Shown piece after piece: positions 1 to 8,746 of a stretch of 64,000 bases of DNA. Under the pieces are notes generated by a model that worked only from the letters and a program-made list of their open reading frames with translations, did not search any database and had not been told where the DNA came from. Made by a program: the position numbers and the translations under genes. This stretch comes from Cysteiniphilum sp. JM-1 (lineage in GTDB: Bacteria; Pseudomonadota; Gammaproteobacteria; Francisellales; Francisellaceae), in NCBI RefSeq assembly GCF_008711525.1, contig NZ_VXKS01000007.1, positions 50,848-114,847 of the forward strand, written 5' to 3'. Positions within the stretch are counted from its first letter, which is position 1. The number at the start of each line of letters is the position of its first letter.

Positions 1-213
1 TGATTGTGAAAATTTAGGTCTTACATTTTTATTTTCATGCATTAATTGCGCATTTTCTTTTTGCCACTTACCAAGAAGGACCGCGATCTGTGCATGCGTG
101 CCCTTACCTAACTCGCGACGCACATATTCAAGTGTGACTTTGCGCCCCTCACAACTTAGGCGTTCGGCAACTGCAGCAAGTTCATCATAAGTTATCTGGT
201 TATCTTCCGACAT
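1..213 (-). CDS. KfrA-type N-terminal DNA-binding protein (C-terminus beyond window)
   Basis: The reading frame is open from an ATG at 213 to the window edge (71 codons), so the C-terminal part is missing. The visible residues begin MSEDNQITYDELAAVAERL and continue with a helix-turn-helix-like stretch (VTLEYVRRELGKGTHAQI). This resembles the N-terminal DNA-binding domain of KfrA-type proteins (PF11740), in which a helical DNA-binding head precedes a long coiled coil. A good ribosome-binding site (AAGGGAA) lies just upstream of the ATG. Members occur on plasmids and on chromosomes, and the setting here is chromosomal. Family assignment is by pattern only; the coiled-coil tail cannot be checked. 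Confidence 0.6.
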   Translation of the reverse strand, partial: MSEDNQITYDELAAVAERLSCEGRKVTLEYVRRELGKGTHAQIAVLLGKWQKENAQLMHENKNVRPKFSQS

Positions 214-383
214 GAATTCCCTTAATTAAGATATTTCATATTTTTATTTTTAATTTTTTAAACTTTTTCTATTTTTTCTTACTTAGCATTTACTTTTAAG
301 CTTAATTCAATCTCACCAAAGGTTTCGATATTCCAATAAACAGAAACAATCCCTAAACGAGTCACCTAATAGCAAATGAAAAA

Positions 384-406
384 TGTACGCCCATCGAATA
401 CGTACA
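384..406. repeat. Short inverted repeat TGTACG/CGTACA
   Basis: TGTACG at 384-389 pairs with CGTACA at 401-406 across an 11-base loop, in the 276-base gap between the KfrA-like gene and the end of the permease gene. It could fold downstream of the permease transcript. There is no clear T tract, so it is not called a terminator. Nothing else is recognised in 214-489. Confidence 0.3.
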
Positions 407-489
407 ATTTAGTTTTAGCAGAAAATCATTTTAAAGGTAAATGAAAACGGCTGAATTATGACTAAAAATATGCTCAAGCTCAAGAGAAA

Positions 490-1710
490 TCATGCTAATA
501 CTGCTAAAAGACCAACACTACTTAATATTTGCAGCACAATAATAAATGCACCCAATAGGATCAATAATGATAAATATATTTTGCTGGGTAGCGTATTGCG
601 CTCCTCACTATTTCTTAATGACCATGCCATACACGCCGGCAGTATAATCAGTAAAATACAAACAAAAATACTGGCATAGCCTAATGCAGCCAAGAATCCA
701 TTGACGAAAAAAACAGCAAATATCAATGGTGGCACATAGGTGATCACAAAGTTTAAAAGCTTTGCTTTAGTCGATTTCTTCAAGCGATAAGCATCTTGAT
801 TAAAGTGAAAGAGTGCTAACGTCACGCCAAGAAAAGATGTTGTGACTGCAATATTAGAAAACCCAACAATAAAGCCACTGGCTGCATGCACATTCAGTAG
901 ATGATGATACGCCTTACCTAAATCAACACCATGTGTCATCAGATATTTAAACCCATACTCACCCAATACAGGGACAACACCTAAAGTAACAATAACCCAT
1001 ACTACATAAACGATAAATGGCACGCTCGCACCAATAACAACAATGCGCTTTAACTCATGGTCATTTTTAAAATAATTGCGAATCGTTGGGATCACAATAT
1101 GAAAGCCAAAAGAAGTAATCAAGATAGGGAAAGCATACCACGCATAACCAATCCCCATGCTCTGCGTGCTCAATAAACTGGTTTGCACATATGGCACGAT
1201 CACCACAATAATCCCAATAAAACAAAGTGCTTTAAGGGTGAAAAACAGTTTATTTAAGTGATCAACTGCTGAGGTGCCAAAATAAATAACCGCACCCAAT
1301 ATCACGGTAAATAACAGCGCCCCGTAACCGCCCGAGTTACTCACCCCTAGCACATATTGATCAAGCAACCCGCCACCCATCGCAATATATGCTGTGGTTA
1401 ATGCATATAGCAGCAATAGATAAGCCAACCAATTGACAACTTGTCCAAAGCGTCCCAAAGTAGCAAACGCCATGGTATTTAGATCTGCCGTTAAGGGCTG
1501 GCGCACATTAACCTCAACAATCAACAAGGCTGTTGCCAGCATAATAATCCAGTTGATAAACAACAAGATCAGCGCACTTTTAAAGCCAACTGCAGCAACA
1601 GCGTACGGAATACCTAGCATTCCCGCGCCAATCGATGTACCGGCAATTAACAAAATACCTCCAAGTTTTTTCATCCTTGAAACCGTATGCAGTGTATGAT
1701 TTTCAAACAT
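490..1710 (-). CDS. Aromatic amino acid permease (HAAAP family, TyrP/Mtr-like)
   Basis: A 406-residue inner-membrane protein with about eleven hydrophobic segments. It carries the family signature GTSIGAGMLGIPYA at about residues 24-37, in the first helix, where substrate binds in LeuT-fold carriers. It is expected to import tyrosine, tryptophan or phenylalanine with protons; the exact substrate cannot be read from the sequence. The ATG at 1710 gives a 12-residue extension before a second Met (residue 13) that matches the usual family start (MKKLGG), and neither start has a convincing ribosome-binding site. A paralogue lies at 10283-11497. The gene stands alone on the minus strand downstream of tsaD. 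Confidence 0.85.
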   Translation of the reverse strand: MFENHTLHTVSRMKKLGGILLIAGTSIGAGMLGIPYAVAAVGFKSALILLFINWIIMLATALLIVEVNVRQPLTADLNTMAFATLGRFGQVVNWLAYLLLLYALTTAYIAMGGGLLDQYVLGVSNSGGYGALLFTVILGAVIYFGTSAVDHLNKLFFTLKALCFIGIIVVIVPYVQTSLLSTQSMGIGYAWYAFPILITSFGFHIVIPTIRNYFKNDHELKRIVVIGASVPFIVYVVWVIVTLGVVPVLGEYGFKYLMTHGVDLGKAYHHLLNVHAASGFIVGFSNIAVTTSFLGVTLALFHFNQDAYRLKKSTKAKLLNFVITYVPPLIFAVFFVNGFLAALGYASIFVCILLIILPACMAWSLRNSEERNTLPSKIYLSLLILLGAFIIVLQILSSVGLLAVLA

Positions 1711-1797
1711 GTTTTTGCATCAAAAAATTAGCGAAGCTTCATCTTATCATCACCATTCAAACTGACAACTGGTTTTCTAAGATAGTTTCGTAATTCT

Positions 1798-2811
1798 CTA
1801 TAGATTAAGGGGTGCTCTTGGCTTCACATTGATTACCATATCCTGATCAACAAAGCCATTTGCTAAACGATAAGCACCCGCTATAGCAATCATTGCCCCA
1901 TTGTCTGTGCAATACGCCAAAGGCGGGTAATAAACCTGCCAATGGTTTTTAAGTGCTAACTCACTAAGCGCTGATCGCAATCCCTTGTTAGCGCTAACGC
2001 CACCTGAAACGACTAAATTTTTCATGCTGATATGTTTTAATACACGCTTACATTTAATGACAATCGTGTCAATCAACGCCTCTTGAAATGCATAGGCAAT
2101 GTCCGCTTTAATTTGTTCACTTTGATCCTCCTGCGCCTGCCAAGTATTAAGCACGGCTGTTTTCAAGCCACTAAAACTAAAATCAAACCCAGGACGATCA
2201 CACATCGGACGCGGGAAAGTAAAAACACCTGCTCGCCCTTGTTCAGCAAGGCTTGCCAAATGTGGACCACCAGGATAAGGCAACCCCAATAATTTAGCCG
2301 TTTTATCAAACGCCTCACCTGCGGCATCATCAATCGACTCACCCAATAGTTCATATTGCCCAAAACGCTTAACGGCAATTAACTGTGTATGCCCACCTGA
2401 AACCAATAACGCCACATAAGGATACTCAGGCTTAGCCTCTTCACTTAATAACGGTGCCAGCAAGTGCCCCTCCAAGTGATGAATTGCAACCGCAGGAATA
2501 TCGAGCATATAGCTTAATGTTTTGGCAAATGTTGCGCCAACCATTAGCGCACCAACTAGCCCTGGCATTGCCGTATAAGCAATGGCATCAATATCCTCAA
2601 GTGTCAGTCCTGCATATGCTAATGCTTCTTTAGTCAGTGGAATGAGTTTGGCTACATGATCACGCGAGGCAAGCTCAGGCACCACACCACCATATTGCGC
2701 ATGCAAATCAATCTGGCTAAACAATGCATTAGCAAGAAGTTTGTGTTTCGAGCCATCATAAATGGCAATGCCCGTTTCATCACATGATGTTTCAATGCCA
2801 AGGACAATCAT
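1798..2811 (-). CDS. tsaD: tRNA N6-threonylcarbamoyladenosine transferase TsaD
   Basis: TsaD (Gcp/Kae1/YgjD family) transfers the threonylcarbamoyl group from threonylcarbamoyl-AMP to A37 of tRNAs that read ANN codons, working with TsaB and TsaE in the cytoplasm. The 337-residue length is typical. Visible hallmarks are [10 protein letters not shown] near the N-terminus (residues 5-14), the metal-binding HLEGH (His112 and His116), VSGGHTQL, and CTDNGAMIA near the C-terminus with its metal-ligand Asp. Its ATG overlaps the lapA stop by four bases (ATGA), so the two are translationally coupled. tsaB and tsaE are not in this window. Confidence 0.97.
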   Translation of the reverse strand: MIVLGIETSCDETGIAIYDGSKHKLLANALFSQIDLHAQYGGVVPELASRDHVAKLIPLTKEALAYAGLTLEDIDAIAYTAMPGLVGALMVGATFAKTLSYMLDIPAVAIHHLEGHLLAPLLSEEAKPEYPYVALLVSGGHTQLIAVKRFGQYELLGESIDDAAGEAFDKTAKLLGLPYPGGPHLASLAEQGRAGVFTFPRPMCDRPGFDFSFSGLKTAVLNTWQAQEDQSEQIKADIAYAFQEALIDTIVIKCKRVLKHISMKNLVVSGGVSANKGLRSALSELALKNHWQVYYPPLAYCTDNGAMIAIAGAYRLANGFVDQDMVINVKPRAPLNL

Positions 2812-3035
2812 TCCTTAACAGCCTTATCACGCAGTTTTCTTTTGCGTGACAGCAGCATTAAAACCATACCGATAACAAGCCCCAAGACAAAAACCACCAA
2901 CAGTAGCAATATCAACGGCAAATGAAACGTACCAAGCAAATAATTAAAGGTCACTTCCTGTGCATTTAATACTGCCAATGCCGCAACTAAAACAAAGATA
3001 ATCACTAAGATTATGTATCCCAATAAACGCATCAT
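2808..3035 (-). CDS. lapA: LapA-domain small inner-membrane protein (DUF1049)
   Basis: A 75-residue protein with two hydrophobic helices (about residues 4-23 and 38-62) and a basic cytoplasmic tail (SRKRKLRDK). The segment [15 protein letters not shown] between the helices is the signature of the LapA/YciS family. In E. coli, LapA works with LapB in controlling lipopolysaccharide assembly; here lapB is not adjacent. The GGAG ribosome-binding site sits only two bases from the first ATG (3035) but five from the second (3032), so translation probably starts at 3032. It overlaps tsaD by four bases. Confidence 0.8.
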   Translation of the reverse strand: MMRLLGYIILVIIFVLVAALAVLNAQEVTFNYLLGTFHLPLILLLLVVFVLGLVIGMVLMLLSRKRKLRDKAVKE

Positions 3036-3129
3036 ATCTCCTATAGTATATGCATTAATTCATGCCGTGCATGGTAGTATACCGTTCACAAACCATTTTA
3101 CAATATTTCTGCCCTCGAATTCCCTGCAC

Positions 3130-3190
3130 TTTTGAGTGATTGTATTTTGCCAATAGTCCTAGCTATTACCTGCAATACAATCACTCAAAA
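3130..3190. repeat. 61-bp hairpin with perfect 17-bp arms
   Basis: The left arm (3130-3146, TTTTGAGTGATTGTATT) is a perfect inverted match of the right arm (3174-3190). The 27-base centre holds a further pair, AATAG/CTATT, so almost the whole element can fold. It lies in the gap between clcA and lapA, both on the minus strand. The 17-bp arms end in TTTT on one side and AAAA on the other, so a bidirectional terminator, a regulator-binding site or a MITE relic are all possible. Confidence 0.75.
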
Positions 3191-3253
3191 TTATCAAAAA
3201 CTTCTTTAGCATCGAACACCGCAAAATGATTTACGAACGGTATATATCTTTAT

Positions 3254-3272
3254 GGGCGTATGCAATACGCCC
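3254..3272. repeat. Dispersed palindromic repeat GGGCGTAT-N3-ATACGCCC, copy 1
   Basis: Eight-base arms GGGCGTAT (3254-3261) and ATACGCCC (3265-3272) flank a GCA loop. The same 19-mer occurs at 56265-56283 in the opposite orientation, and the match continues a few bases into the flanks. It directly abuts the TAG stop of the ClC gene (3273-3275), so the stop codon may belong to the repeat. It could also stabilise or end that transcript. Confidence 0.7.
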
Positions 3273-4652
3273 CTACAAACTTCTGTTTTTACGCTTTTTG
3301 TCCTTTTTAAATGACAGATAAAGTCTTTTACGTTTTGCCAATACAAGCGTACGACTCAATAGCGTACTATAAATAGGGCTTCCCCCCATAAAAATCGCGG
3401 CAATCGTTGCACTAAAACACGTAACAATCAATGGCAAGATCAACGCATAATTCATCGTCATCTCAACAACAAGTACAATTCCAGTTAATGGCGCGCTAAC
3501 CGTCGCGGTGAAAAGTGCACTCATGCCAGCAACAGCAAAAACTTGTGGATTGGTTATAAGATCCGGAAAAAGCGCATGCGCAACAATGCCAAAAAACATA
3601 CCAAAAACCGTCCCCAATGCTAGCATGGGTGCAAATATCCCGCCAGGAACTCCTGTGCCATAGCTAACCAAAGTCGTGACAAAGCGCAAAATAAATAAAG
3701 CAATTAAGGCTGACAAAGCAATCTCACCGTGCAATGCATCGGGCATCACTTTATAACCACCGCCAACCACATGCGGCAAAAAGACAATAAGCAAACCCGT
3801 TGCCGCACCAATGAGAATGATCCACTTCCAAAAATCAAAGCCTGAGCGCTTAGCAAAAAAGTTCAATGAATGCACCAGATACTTATTAAACAACACACCC
3901 AATGCGCCAAAAATCGCACCAAAAACGACAAAAAGCCATAAACTTGACAAAGGTGGCGCATTGTACGCCGTCATATCGATATCCATCATCTGGCGAATAT
4001 TATACCCCCCTGTTTGTAGTAATGCTTCAAGCAAAATATCTGCAACAACACAAGCAACAATCACCGTTTGCAATGATTGAAAGCTGTATTTGAATTGCCT
4101 ACGCATTTCTTCAATCACAAACAAGATCCCCGCTAAAGGCGCATTAAATGCCGTTGCAAGACCAGCTCCTGCACCTGCTGCGATAAGCACATGCGCATAA
4201 TCATTATTCAATCTAAAGATACTTTTAACCAACTGACCAATCGCACCACCCATTTGGATGGTGGGGCCTTCTCTTCCTAAGACAAGTCCACTTGATAAAG
4301 ACATCACCCCGCCAATAAACTTCGCAGGTAACACACGCCACCATCGAAGCTCGCGCACACCCTCAAGTGCCCCTTCAATCTCTTGGACACCACTACCTGA
4401 AGCCTCAGGCACCATATGTCTGACAATAACTAACGATAAAATCAAAAACACACTGGAGAAGAACATGCTAAATAGGCAGAGTAAGAACAGATGATCTTGT
4501 AGCGCAGTAAAAGCTGCTTGCTGCCCTGCCAATATCCAATGGATACATAACTGAAAAAGTGCGCCAATACTTCCCACTAACACGCCAACAATACCGCCAT
4601 AGACGGTTGATCGCAATACATCCTTGGGGTAATGAACTTTATTCATCCTCAT
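3273..4652 (-). CDS. clcA: ClC-type chloride/proton antiporter
   Basis: A 459-residue ClC-family membrane protein. The three chloride-selectivity signatures are present: SGSGVQEIEG (about 85-94), GREGP (126-130, with the gating Glu128) and GGIFAP (337-342). The internal proton-pathway glutamate in FVIEEM and the central tyrosine in PIYSTLLSRT are both kept. The protein therefore looks like a Cl-/H+ exchanger of the E. coli ClcA type rather than a passive channel. A role in acid resistance or anion balance follows from the family. The gene ends in a basic tail (KKDKKRKNRSL) directly against a dispersed repeat. No partner gene is evident. Confidence 0.93.
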   Translation of the reverse strand: MRMNKVHYPKDVLRSTVYGGIVGVLVGSIGALFQLCIHWILAGQQAAFTALQDHLFLLCLFSMFFSSVFLILSLVIVRHMVPEASGSGVQEIEGALEGVRELRWWRVLPAKFIGGVMSLSSGLVLGREGPTIQMGGAIGQLVKSIFRLNNDYAHVLIAAGAGAGLATAFNAPLAGILFVIEEMRRQFKYSFQSLQTVIVACVVADILLEALLQTGGYNIRQMMDIDMTAYNAPPLSSLWLFVVFGAIFGALGVLFNKYLVHSLNFFAKRSGFDFWKWIILIGAATGLLIVFLPHVVGGGYKVMPDALHGEIALSALIALFILRFVTTLVSYGTGVPGGIFAPMLALGTVFGMFFGIVAHALFPDLITNPQVFAVAGMSALFTATVSAPLTGIVLVVEMTMNYALILPLIVTCFSATIAAIFMGGSPIYSTLLSRTLVLAKRKRLYLSFKKDKKRKNRSL

Positions 4653-4735
4653 CCTTAAAATGATTTCATTTTTCTATATCCTAGGCATTAGCATAGAAAC
4701 TCTTTAAGATTATTACAAGCATTCAACAATTTAAC

Positions 4736-4764
4736 TTTCATTCACAGTGACCTTTTGCTAGAAT
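4736..4764 (+). promoter_or_regulatory. Probable sigma-70 promoter of rne
   Basis: TTTCAT (4736-4741) and TAGAAT (4759-4764) are separated by 17 bases, and the -10 box is preceded by TGC, giving an extended -10. It is the best promoter-like site in the 730-base gap before rne and implies a leader of about 610 nt. Confidence 0.5.
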
Positions 4765-4771
4765 ACCGCTG

Positions 4772-5384
4772 TTTTTGCTCGATAGTTTTATAGCGCAATA
4801 ACAAACGACAATTTGATATGGATTTTGACGATTGTACATCGACTGGGAGAAGTCAATTGCGTTAGCGCAATTAGCCAATGACTCATTCATCTACATGACG
4901 CTTTAAAATCCAGCCGCACATAGTGTATCGACCTTTGGGTCTTTGTTATGTGTTTTTAAGAGAAAGCATAAAATATGCAAAACAGATTTAGATGATTAAT
5001 AACTGCAGTTATCTAAAGAAACTGCAAGCGACCTTGGAGCGTCTGCTCACAAGGGTTGCACACATTAAACGTTAAATCACACAAAGGTATTAGGACAAGG
5101 TTTAAGTGTCCTTAATTTGTGTAAACACTTATGACAAAGAACATAAGTGACCATAGCAGAATATTTGCGTTTTTGGTCATATAGGCGCAAACGCAAGATG
5201 AGAAAACTATAGGAATCACAAAAAAAGATGATTGTTTTTATAACAATAATAACAATAACAGTGTGCTTTTATTGGGCTTTAACTAGCCAGGCACGCGCTT
5301 TATTTCATGCAAACACATCATCTAAACACTTAGCTTCATCCTTTGTACCTTTTAAACAACCTGAATTTAAAAGGATAACAACAC
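4772..5384 (+). promoter_or_regulatory. Long structured 5' leader of rne
   Basis: About 600 bases without a convincing gene separate the likely promoter from the rne ATG. Several perfect stems are visible: ATTGCG/CGCAAT with a TTAG loop (4856-4871), CACTTATG/CATAAGTG (5126-5133 with 5142-5149), and TTGCGTTT/AAACGCAA (5165-5172 with 5189-5196). In enteric bacteria the rne leader folds into stems that RNase E itself binds and cleaves, so that the enzyme limits its own synthesis. The length, position and stems here fit that arrangement; homology to the Rfam rne5 element is not established. Confidence 0.5.
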
Positions 5385-8093
5385 ATGAAAAAAATGTTAA
5401 TCAATGCGCGTCAAGCAGAAGAAACGCGTATTGCAATCGTCGACAACGTTCAATTGATGGATTTAGACATCGAGAGTGTTGACAGAGAACAGAAAAAAGC
5501 CAATATCTACAAAGCAAAAATTTCACGCATTGAGCCAAGCTTAAATGCTGTTTTCGTTAACTATGGTGAAGATAAGAATGGTTTTTTACCGTTTAAAGAA
5601 ATTTCACCTGAATACTTCAAGAAAACTGCTAAAGACCAAGATACACCGTTAAACGAGTTGCTTGATGTCGGTCAAGAGCTGATTGTGCAAATCGCTAAAG
5701 AAGAGCGTGGCTCAAAAGGTGCGGCTTTAACAACATTCATCACACTTGCCGGCTGCTATATGGTATTGATGCCCAATAACCCAAGTGCCGGTGGAATTTC
5801 TCGCCGCATCGAAGGTGATGAGCGTCAAAAACTTAAAGCACTTTTTGATTCGCTAACCATCCCTGCCAATATGGGCGTTATTATCCGCACCGCAGGCGTT
5901 GATCGCTCAGCTGATGAAATTCAAGCGGATCTTGACACTTTGACAACACTTTGGGATGCGATTAAGCGTGTTTCATATCAGCGTAAAGCGCCTTTTCTAA
6001 TTCATAAAGAAAGTGATATAACCATTCGTGCTATTCGTGATCATTTAAAAGAAGATATCAAAGAAATCATTATCGATGATGAGGAATCTTACGAAGATCT
6101 TAAGCGCCAATTAAGCATGCTACGTCCTGGCTTTGTTGAGCGTTTACAACTTTATAAAAAAGATCTGCCATTATTTAACGCTTTCCAAATTGAAAAGCAA
6201 ATTGAAAGCGCGTTTAAACGTGAAGTGCAATTGCCATCAGGTGGATCCATTGTTATTGATACTACGGAAGCATTAACTGCAATCGACATTAACTCAGCAC
6301 GTTCTACCAAAGGTGACAACATCGAAGAGACAGCTTTTGAGACGAATTTGGAAGCAGCTGAGGAAATCGCGCGACAATTACGTTTACGTGATCTTGGTGG
6401 CTTAATCGTTGTTGACTTTATTGATATGGCATTCTTCCCGAATCAAAAAGCCGTTGAGCAAAAGTTGGTTGACGCCTTGTTCCATGATCGCGCACGCATT
6501 CAAATGACGCGTATCTCTAAGTTTGGCTTAGTCGAAATCTCACGTCAGCGCTTACAAGCATCTCTTGGTGAATCAGTGATGCACTCATGCCCACGTTGCG
6601 CAGGACACGGTTTTATTCGCTCAATCCCGTCATTAGCTTTATCGATTTTACGCAATGTTCATGCTGAGGCAGTACGTGAAAAAACCAATGAGTTACGTGT
6701 ACAATTACCAATCGATGTTGCGACATTCCTTTTAAATGAGAAGCGCGATGAGTTATCTCAGATTGAAGAAGGTACAAGCACGAAGGTTACCTTAATCCCT
6801 AACGCTAATTTGCAATCGCCACATTACAGCGTGCAACGCATTTGGGGCGATGCTTATACGGCAAGTCGCCCAAGCTATGATTTGATTGAAGATAAAAAAG
6901 ATGTTGAACTTTATAAAGCACCAAAACAAGATAAATCAAAGCAGCCTGCGTTAAAATCGGCTGATTATAATCAACCTTCTCACAACACATCTAACAATAG
7001 TGACAGCAAAAAAACTGAAGATAAGCCACAAGTTAACAAAGAATTGAGCAAAGAAACCAAGCATAACAAGGCTGAGACCAAGGGTTTCTGGGCAAAATTA
7101 AGCGCTTTTTTCTTCAGCGATAAAGAAGCTAGCACTGAGTGTGATGCACGTGATCAAAAACCATCACAGAAATCTACGCAACCTAAAAAAGGTCAGCAAG
7201 ATAGAGCTGATAACAAAAATAATGAGCGCAATAATCAACGCGATAAGTCTCAATCTCGTGATGGACGCAATAATGACCGTGATAATAATCGTCGCGATAA
7301 TCGCAATAACAATAAAAATCAGCACGAGAATAAGCCTCGTCATCAGCAACAAAGTGATGAGCGTAACGATCATCATAACAAATCTACTGACGCACGCGAT
7401 AACAACGACAATCGCAATGATCGTGGCAATAAGAATGATCGTAATGACCGCAACAATCGTAATGATAGAAATGATCGTGATAGAGGTAATAAGGGCAACC
7501 GTAGTAATAACCGCAATAATCAACGCCTACAAGTTCACCAAAGTGAAGAGATGGTTGACATTGCTGCACTGAAAAAGGATTCACCTGAAGCACAAAAAGC
7601 GGCGAAAGAAAAAGCGATTATGAAAACGATTTCAACCACACCTGAAGAGAAGATTTCAGTGATGGTCAAAGAAGTTTTAGCCGAAGTTACGACACTGGCC
7701 AGTGATCAAGCTGTTCAGATTGAAACGCATGCTTCACAAACCCGCAAAGTTAAATACTTAAACTTTGAAGTGGTGGATACGCAAGCATTAACTGCTCAAA
7801 TTGCCAAAGAAGAAAAGCTTAAGCAAAAAGAGCTTGCCAAACAGGCTAAAGAAGCCCAGGAATCAACAGCAGAAGCGGAAGAAATTGGAATTATCATCGG
7901 TGAAACCACACTACAAAGTGATAATAGCACTACTGATGATCGCGAACTTGAAACAGTTGAAGCAAGTGATCATGACGATAACAACAAACAAGAGAGAAAA
8001 CCGCGCCCTCGCAAATCAGCGCGTAAACCGGCGCACATGGAATACTCTCCTGCGGTTGATGTTAACTCTCAAGGCTATATCACTAAAGCCTAA
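5385..8093 (+). CDS. rne: Ribonuclease E
   Basis: A 902-residue essential endoribonuclease of mRNA decay and rRNA/tRNA processing. The catalytic half (about 1-500) contains the S1 domain, the DNase-I-like subdomain with catalytic aspartates Asp301 (TAIDINS) and Asp344 (VVDFIDM), and the zinc-link cysteines Cys402 and Cys405 (CPRC). These are offset by two from E. coli numbering. The C-terminal half is divergent: a stretch of about 100 residues (roughly 610-715) is made almost only of Asn, Arg and Asp, followed by acidic and basic patches. This should be a disordered RNA-binding and degradosome scaffold. The start has AAGGA nine bases upstream. RNase G is also present in the window. Confidence 0.97.
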   Translation: MKKMLINARQAEETRIAIVDNVQLMDLDIESVDREQKKANIYKAKISRIEPSLNAVFVNYGEDKNGFLPFKEISPEYFKKTAKDQDTPLNELLDVGQELIVQIAKEERGSKGAALTTFITLAGCYMVLMPNNPSAGGISRRIEGDERQKLKALFDSLTIPANMGVIIRTAGVDRSADEIQADLDTLTTLWDAIKRVSYQRKAPFLIHKESDITIRAIRDHLKEDIKEIIIDDEESYEDLKRQLSMLRPGFVERLQLYKKDLPLFNAFQIEKQIESAFKREVQLPSGGSIVIDTTEALTAIDINSARSTKGDNIEETAFETNLEAAEEIARQLRLRDLGGLIVVDFIDMAFFPNQKAVEQKLVDALFHDRARIQMTRISKFGLVEISRQRLQASLGESVMHSCPRCAGHGFIRSIPSLALSILRNVHAEAVREKTNELRVQLPIDVATFLLNEKRDELSQIEEGTSTKVTLIPNANLQSPHYSVQRIWGDAYTASRPSYDLIEDKKDVELYKAPKQDKSKQPALKSADYNQPSHNTSNNSDSKKTEDKPQVNKELSKETKHNKAETKGFWAKLSAFFFSDKEASTECDARDQKPSQKSTQPKKGQQDRADNKNNERNNQRDKSQSRDGRNNDRDNNRRDNRNNNKNQHENKPRHQQQSDERNDHHNKSTDARDNNDNRNDRGNKNDRNDRNNRNDRNDRDRGNKGNRSNNRNNQRLQVHQSEEMVDIAALKKDSPEAQKAAKEKAIMKTISTTPEEKISVMVKEVLAEVTTLASDQAVQIETHASQTRKVKYLNFEVVDTQALTAQIAKEEKLKQKELAKQAKEAQESTAEAEEIGIIIGETTLQSDNSTTDDRELETVEASDHDDNNKQERKPRPRKSARKPAHMEYSPAVDVNSQGYITKA

Positions 8094-8101
8094 ATAAAGC
8101 A

Positions 8102-8126
8102 GTCATCACCTTTTTAAGGTGATGAC
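8102..8126. terminator. Hairpin after rne
   Basis: A perfect 11-bp stem, GTCATCACCTT (8102-8112) with AAGGTGATGAC (8116-8126), closes on a three-base T loop eight bases after the rne stop. No T run follows, so it may protect the 3' end or attenuate rather than act as a classical intrinsic terminator. Confidence 0.5.
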
Positions 8127-8150
8127 CATTTCAAAATGTGAGGATGGATT

Positions 8151-8723
8151 ATGACGCACTTTAAACGTAACGCACTTTTTATTGGTGGTATTTTATTAGC
8201 AAGTTTCAGCATTCAAACAGCAAATGCTTGTCGCTCCAAAGCTTATAATGACGCATATGCATTGTTTAAACATGGTCAATATAGCCAATCGGTGCCTGCA
8301 TTTACCAAGCTCTATAATAACGGCTGCCCAACCTCCCCTTACTTTCTAGGGACTTATTACACCTATGGCATTGCCGTTAAACCTAATTATGATACGGCGA
8401 TCAAGTATTTTGATAAGTTCCTTGATAAGAAAAATCTGGCACAACCCAGGGACTATCGCGCCAATGCCTATCGCGCCTTGGCACTGATTTACAACGCTAA
8501 AAATCAACCAGCAAAAGCCCATGCTTATCTTATTGACTCAGCCAAGCTAGGTAATACTGAGGCGATGTATTTATTAGGCCGGTCATATATTGGCAAAGAT
8601 CAACCGTATTATACAAAAACCGATCTTCACCAAGCCTTTATTTGGCTTAATAAGGCTGCTAATTATGGCAACATTGCTGCCATGAAACTCATTTATCAAC
8701 ATGAATTACAAAAAGATGCTTAA
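8151..8723 (+). CDS. Secreted SEL1/TPR-like repeat protein
   Basis: A 190-residue protein with an N-terminal signal peptide (hydrophobic residues about 8-23, cleavage likely after ANA, followed by a Cys). Alpha-helical pair repeats follow. Recognisable SEL1-type units are SPYFLGTYYTYGIAVKPNY near residue 65 and EAMYLLGRSYIG with the following AFIWLNKAANYGN near residues 138-175. Such repeats form protein-binding scaffolds in the periplasm or at the cell surface, and no enzyme motif is seen. The ribosome-binding site is GAGGA. It lies between rne and ffh on the same strand. Specific function is unknown. Confidence 0.7.
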   Translation: MTHFKRNALFIGGILLASFSIQTANACRSKAYNDAYALFKHGQYSQSVPAFTKLYNNGCPTSPYFLGTYYTYGIAVKPNYDTAIKYFDKFLDKKNLAQPRDYRANAYRALALIYNAKNQPAKAHAYLIDSAKLGNTEAMYLLGRSYIGKDQPYYTKTDLHQAFIWLNKAANYGNIAAMKLIYQHELQKDA

Positions 8724-8746
8724 AGCACAATAAACAGGTAAAACAT

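Noticed and set aside
1..213. KfrA-type gene as evidence of a plasmid
   Set aside because: The window is full of single-copy core chromosomal genes, and KfrA-type domains also occur on chromosomes.
5228..5482. Signal-peptide-like short frame overlapping the rne start
   Set aside because: It runs into the rne coding region out of frame, has no well-placed ribosome-binding site, and lies in the structured leader.
7200..7530. Repetitive DNA that could suggest a CRISPR array
   Set aside because: The repeats are irregular, codon-based and within the intact rne frame; there are no fixed-length repeats and spacers anywhere in the window.
7164..7593. Long hydrophobic frames opposite and beside the RNase E tail
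   Set aside because: They are products of the low-complexity Asn/Arg/Asp codon tract read in other frames, with no ribosome-binding site or family match.
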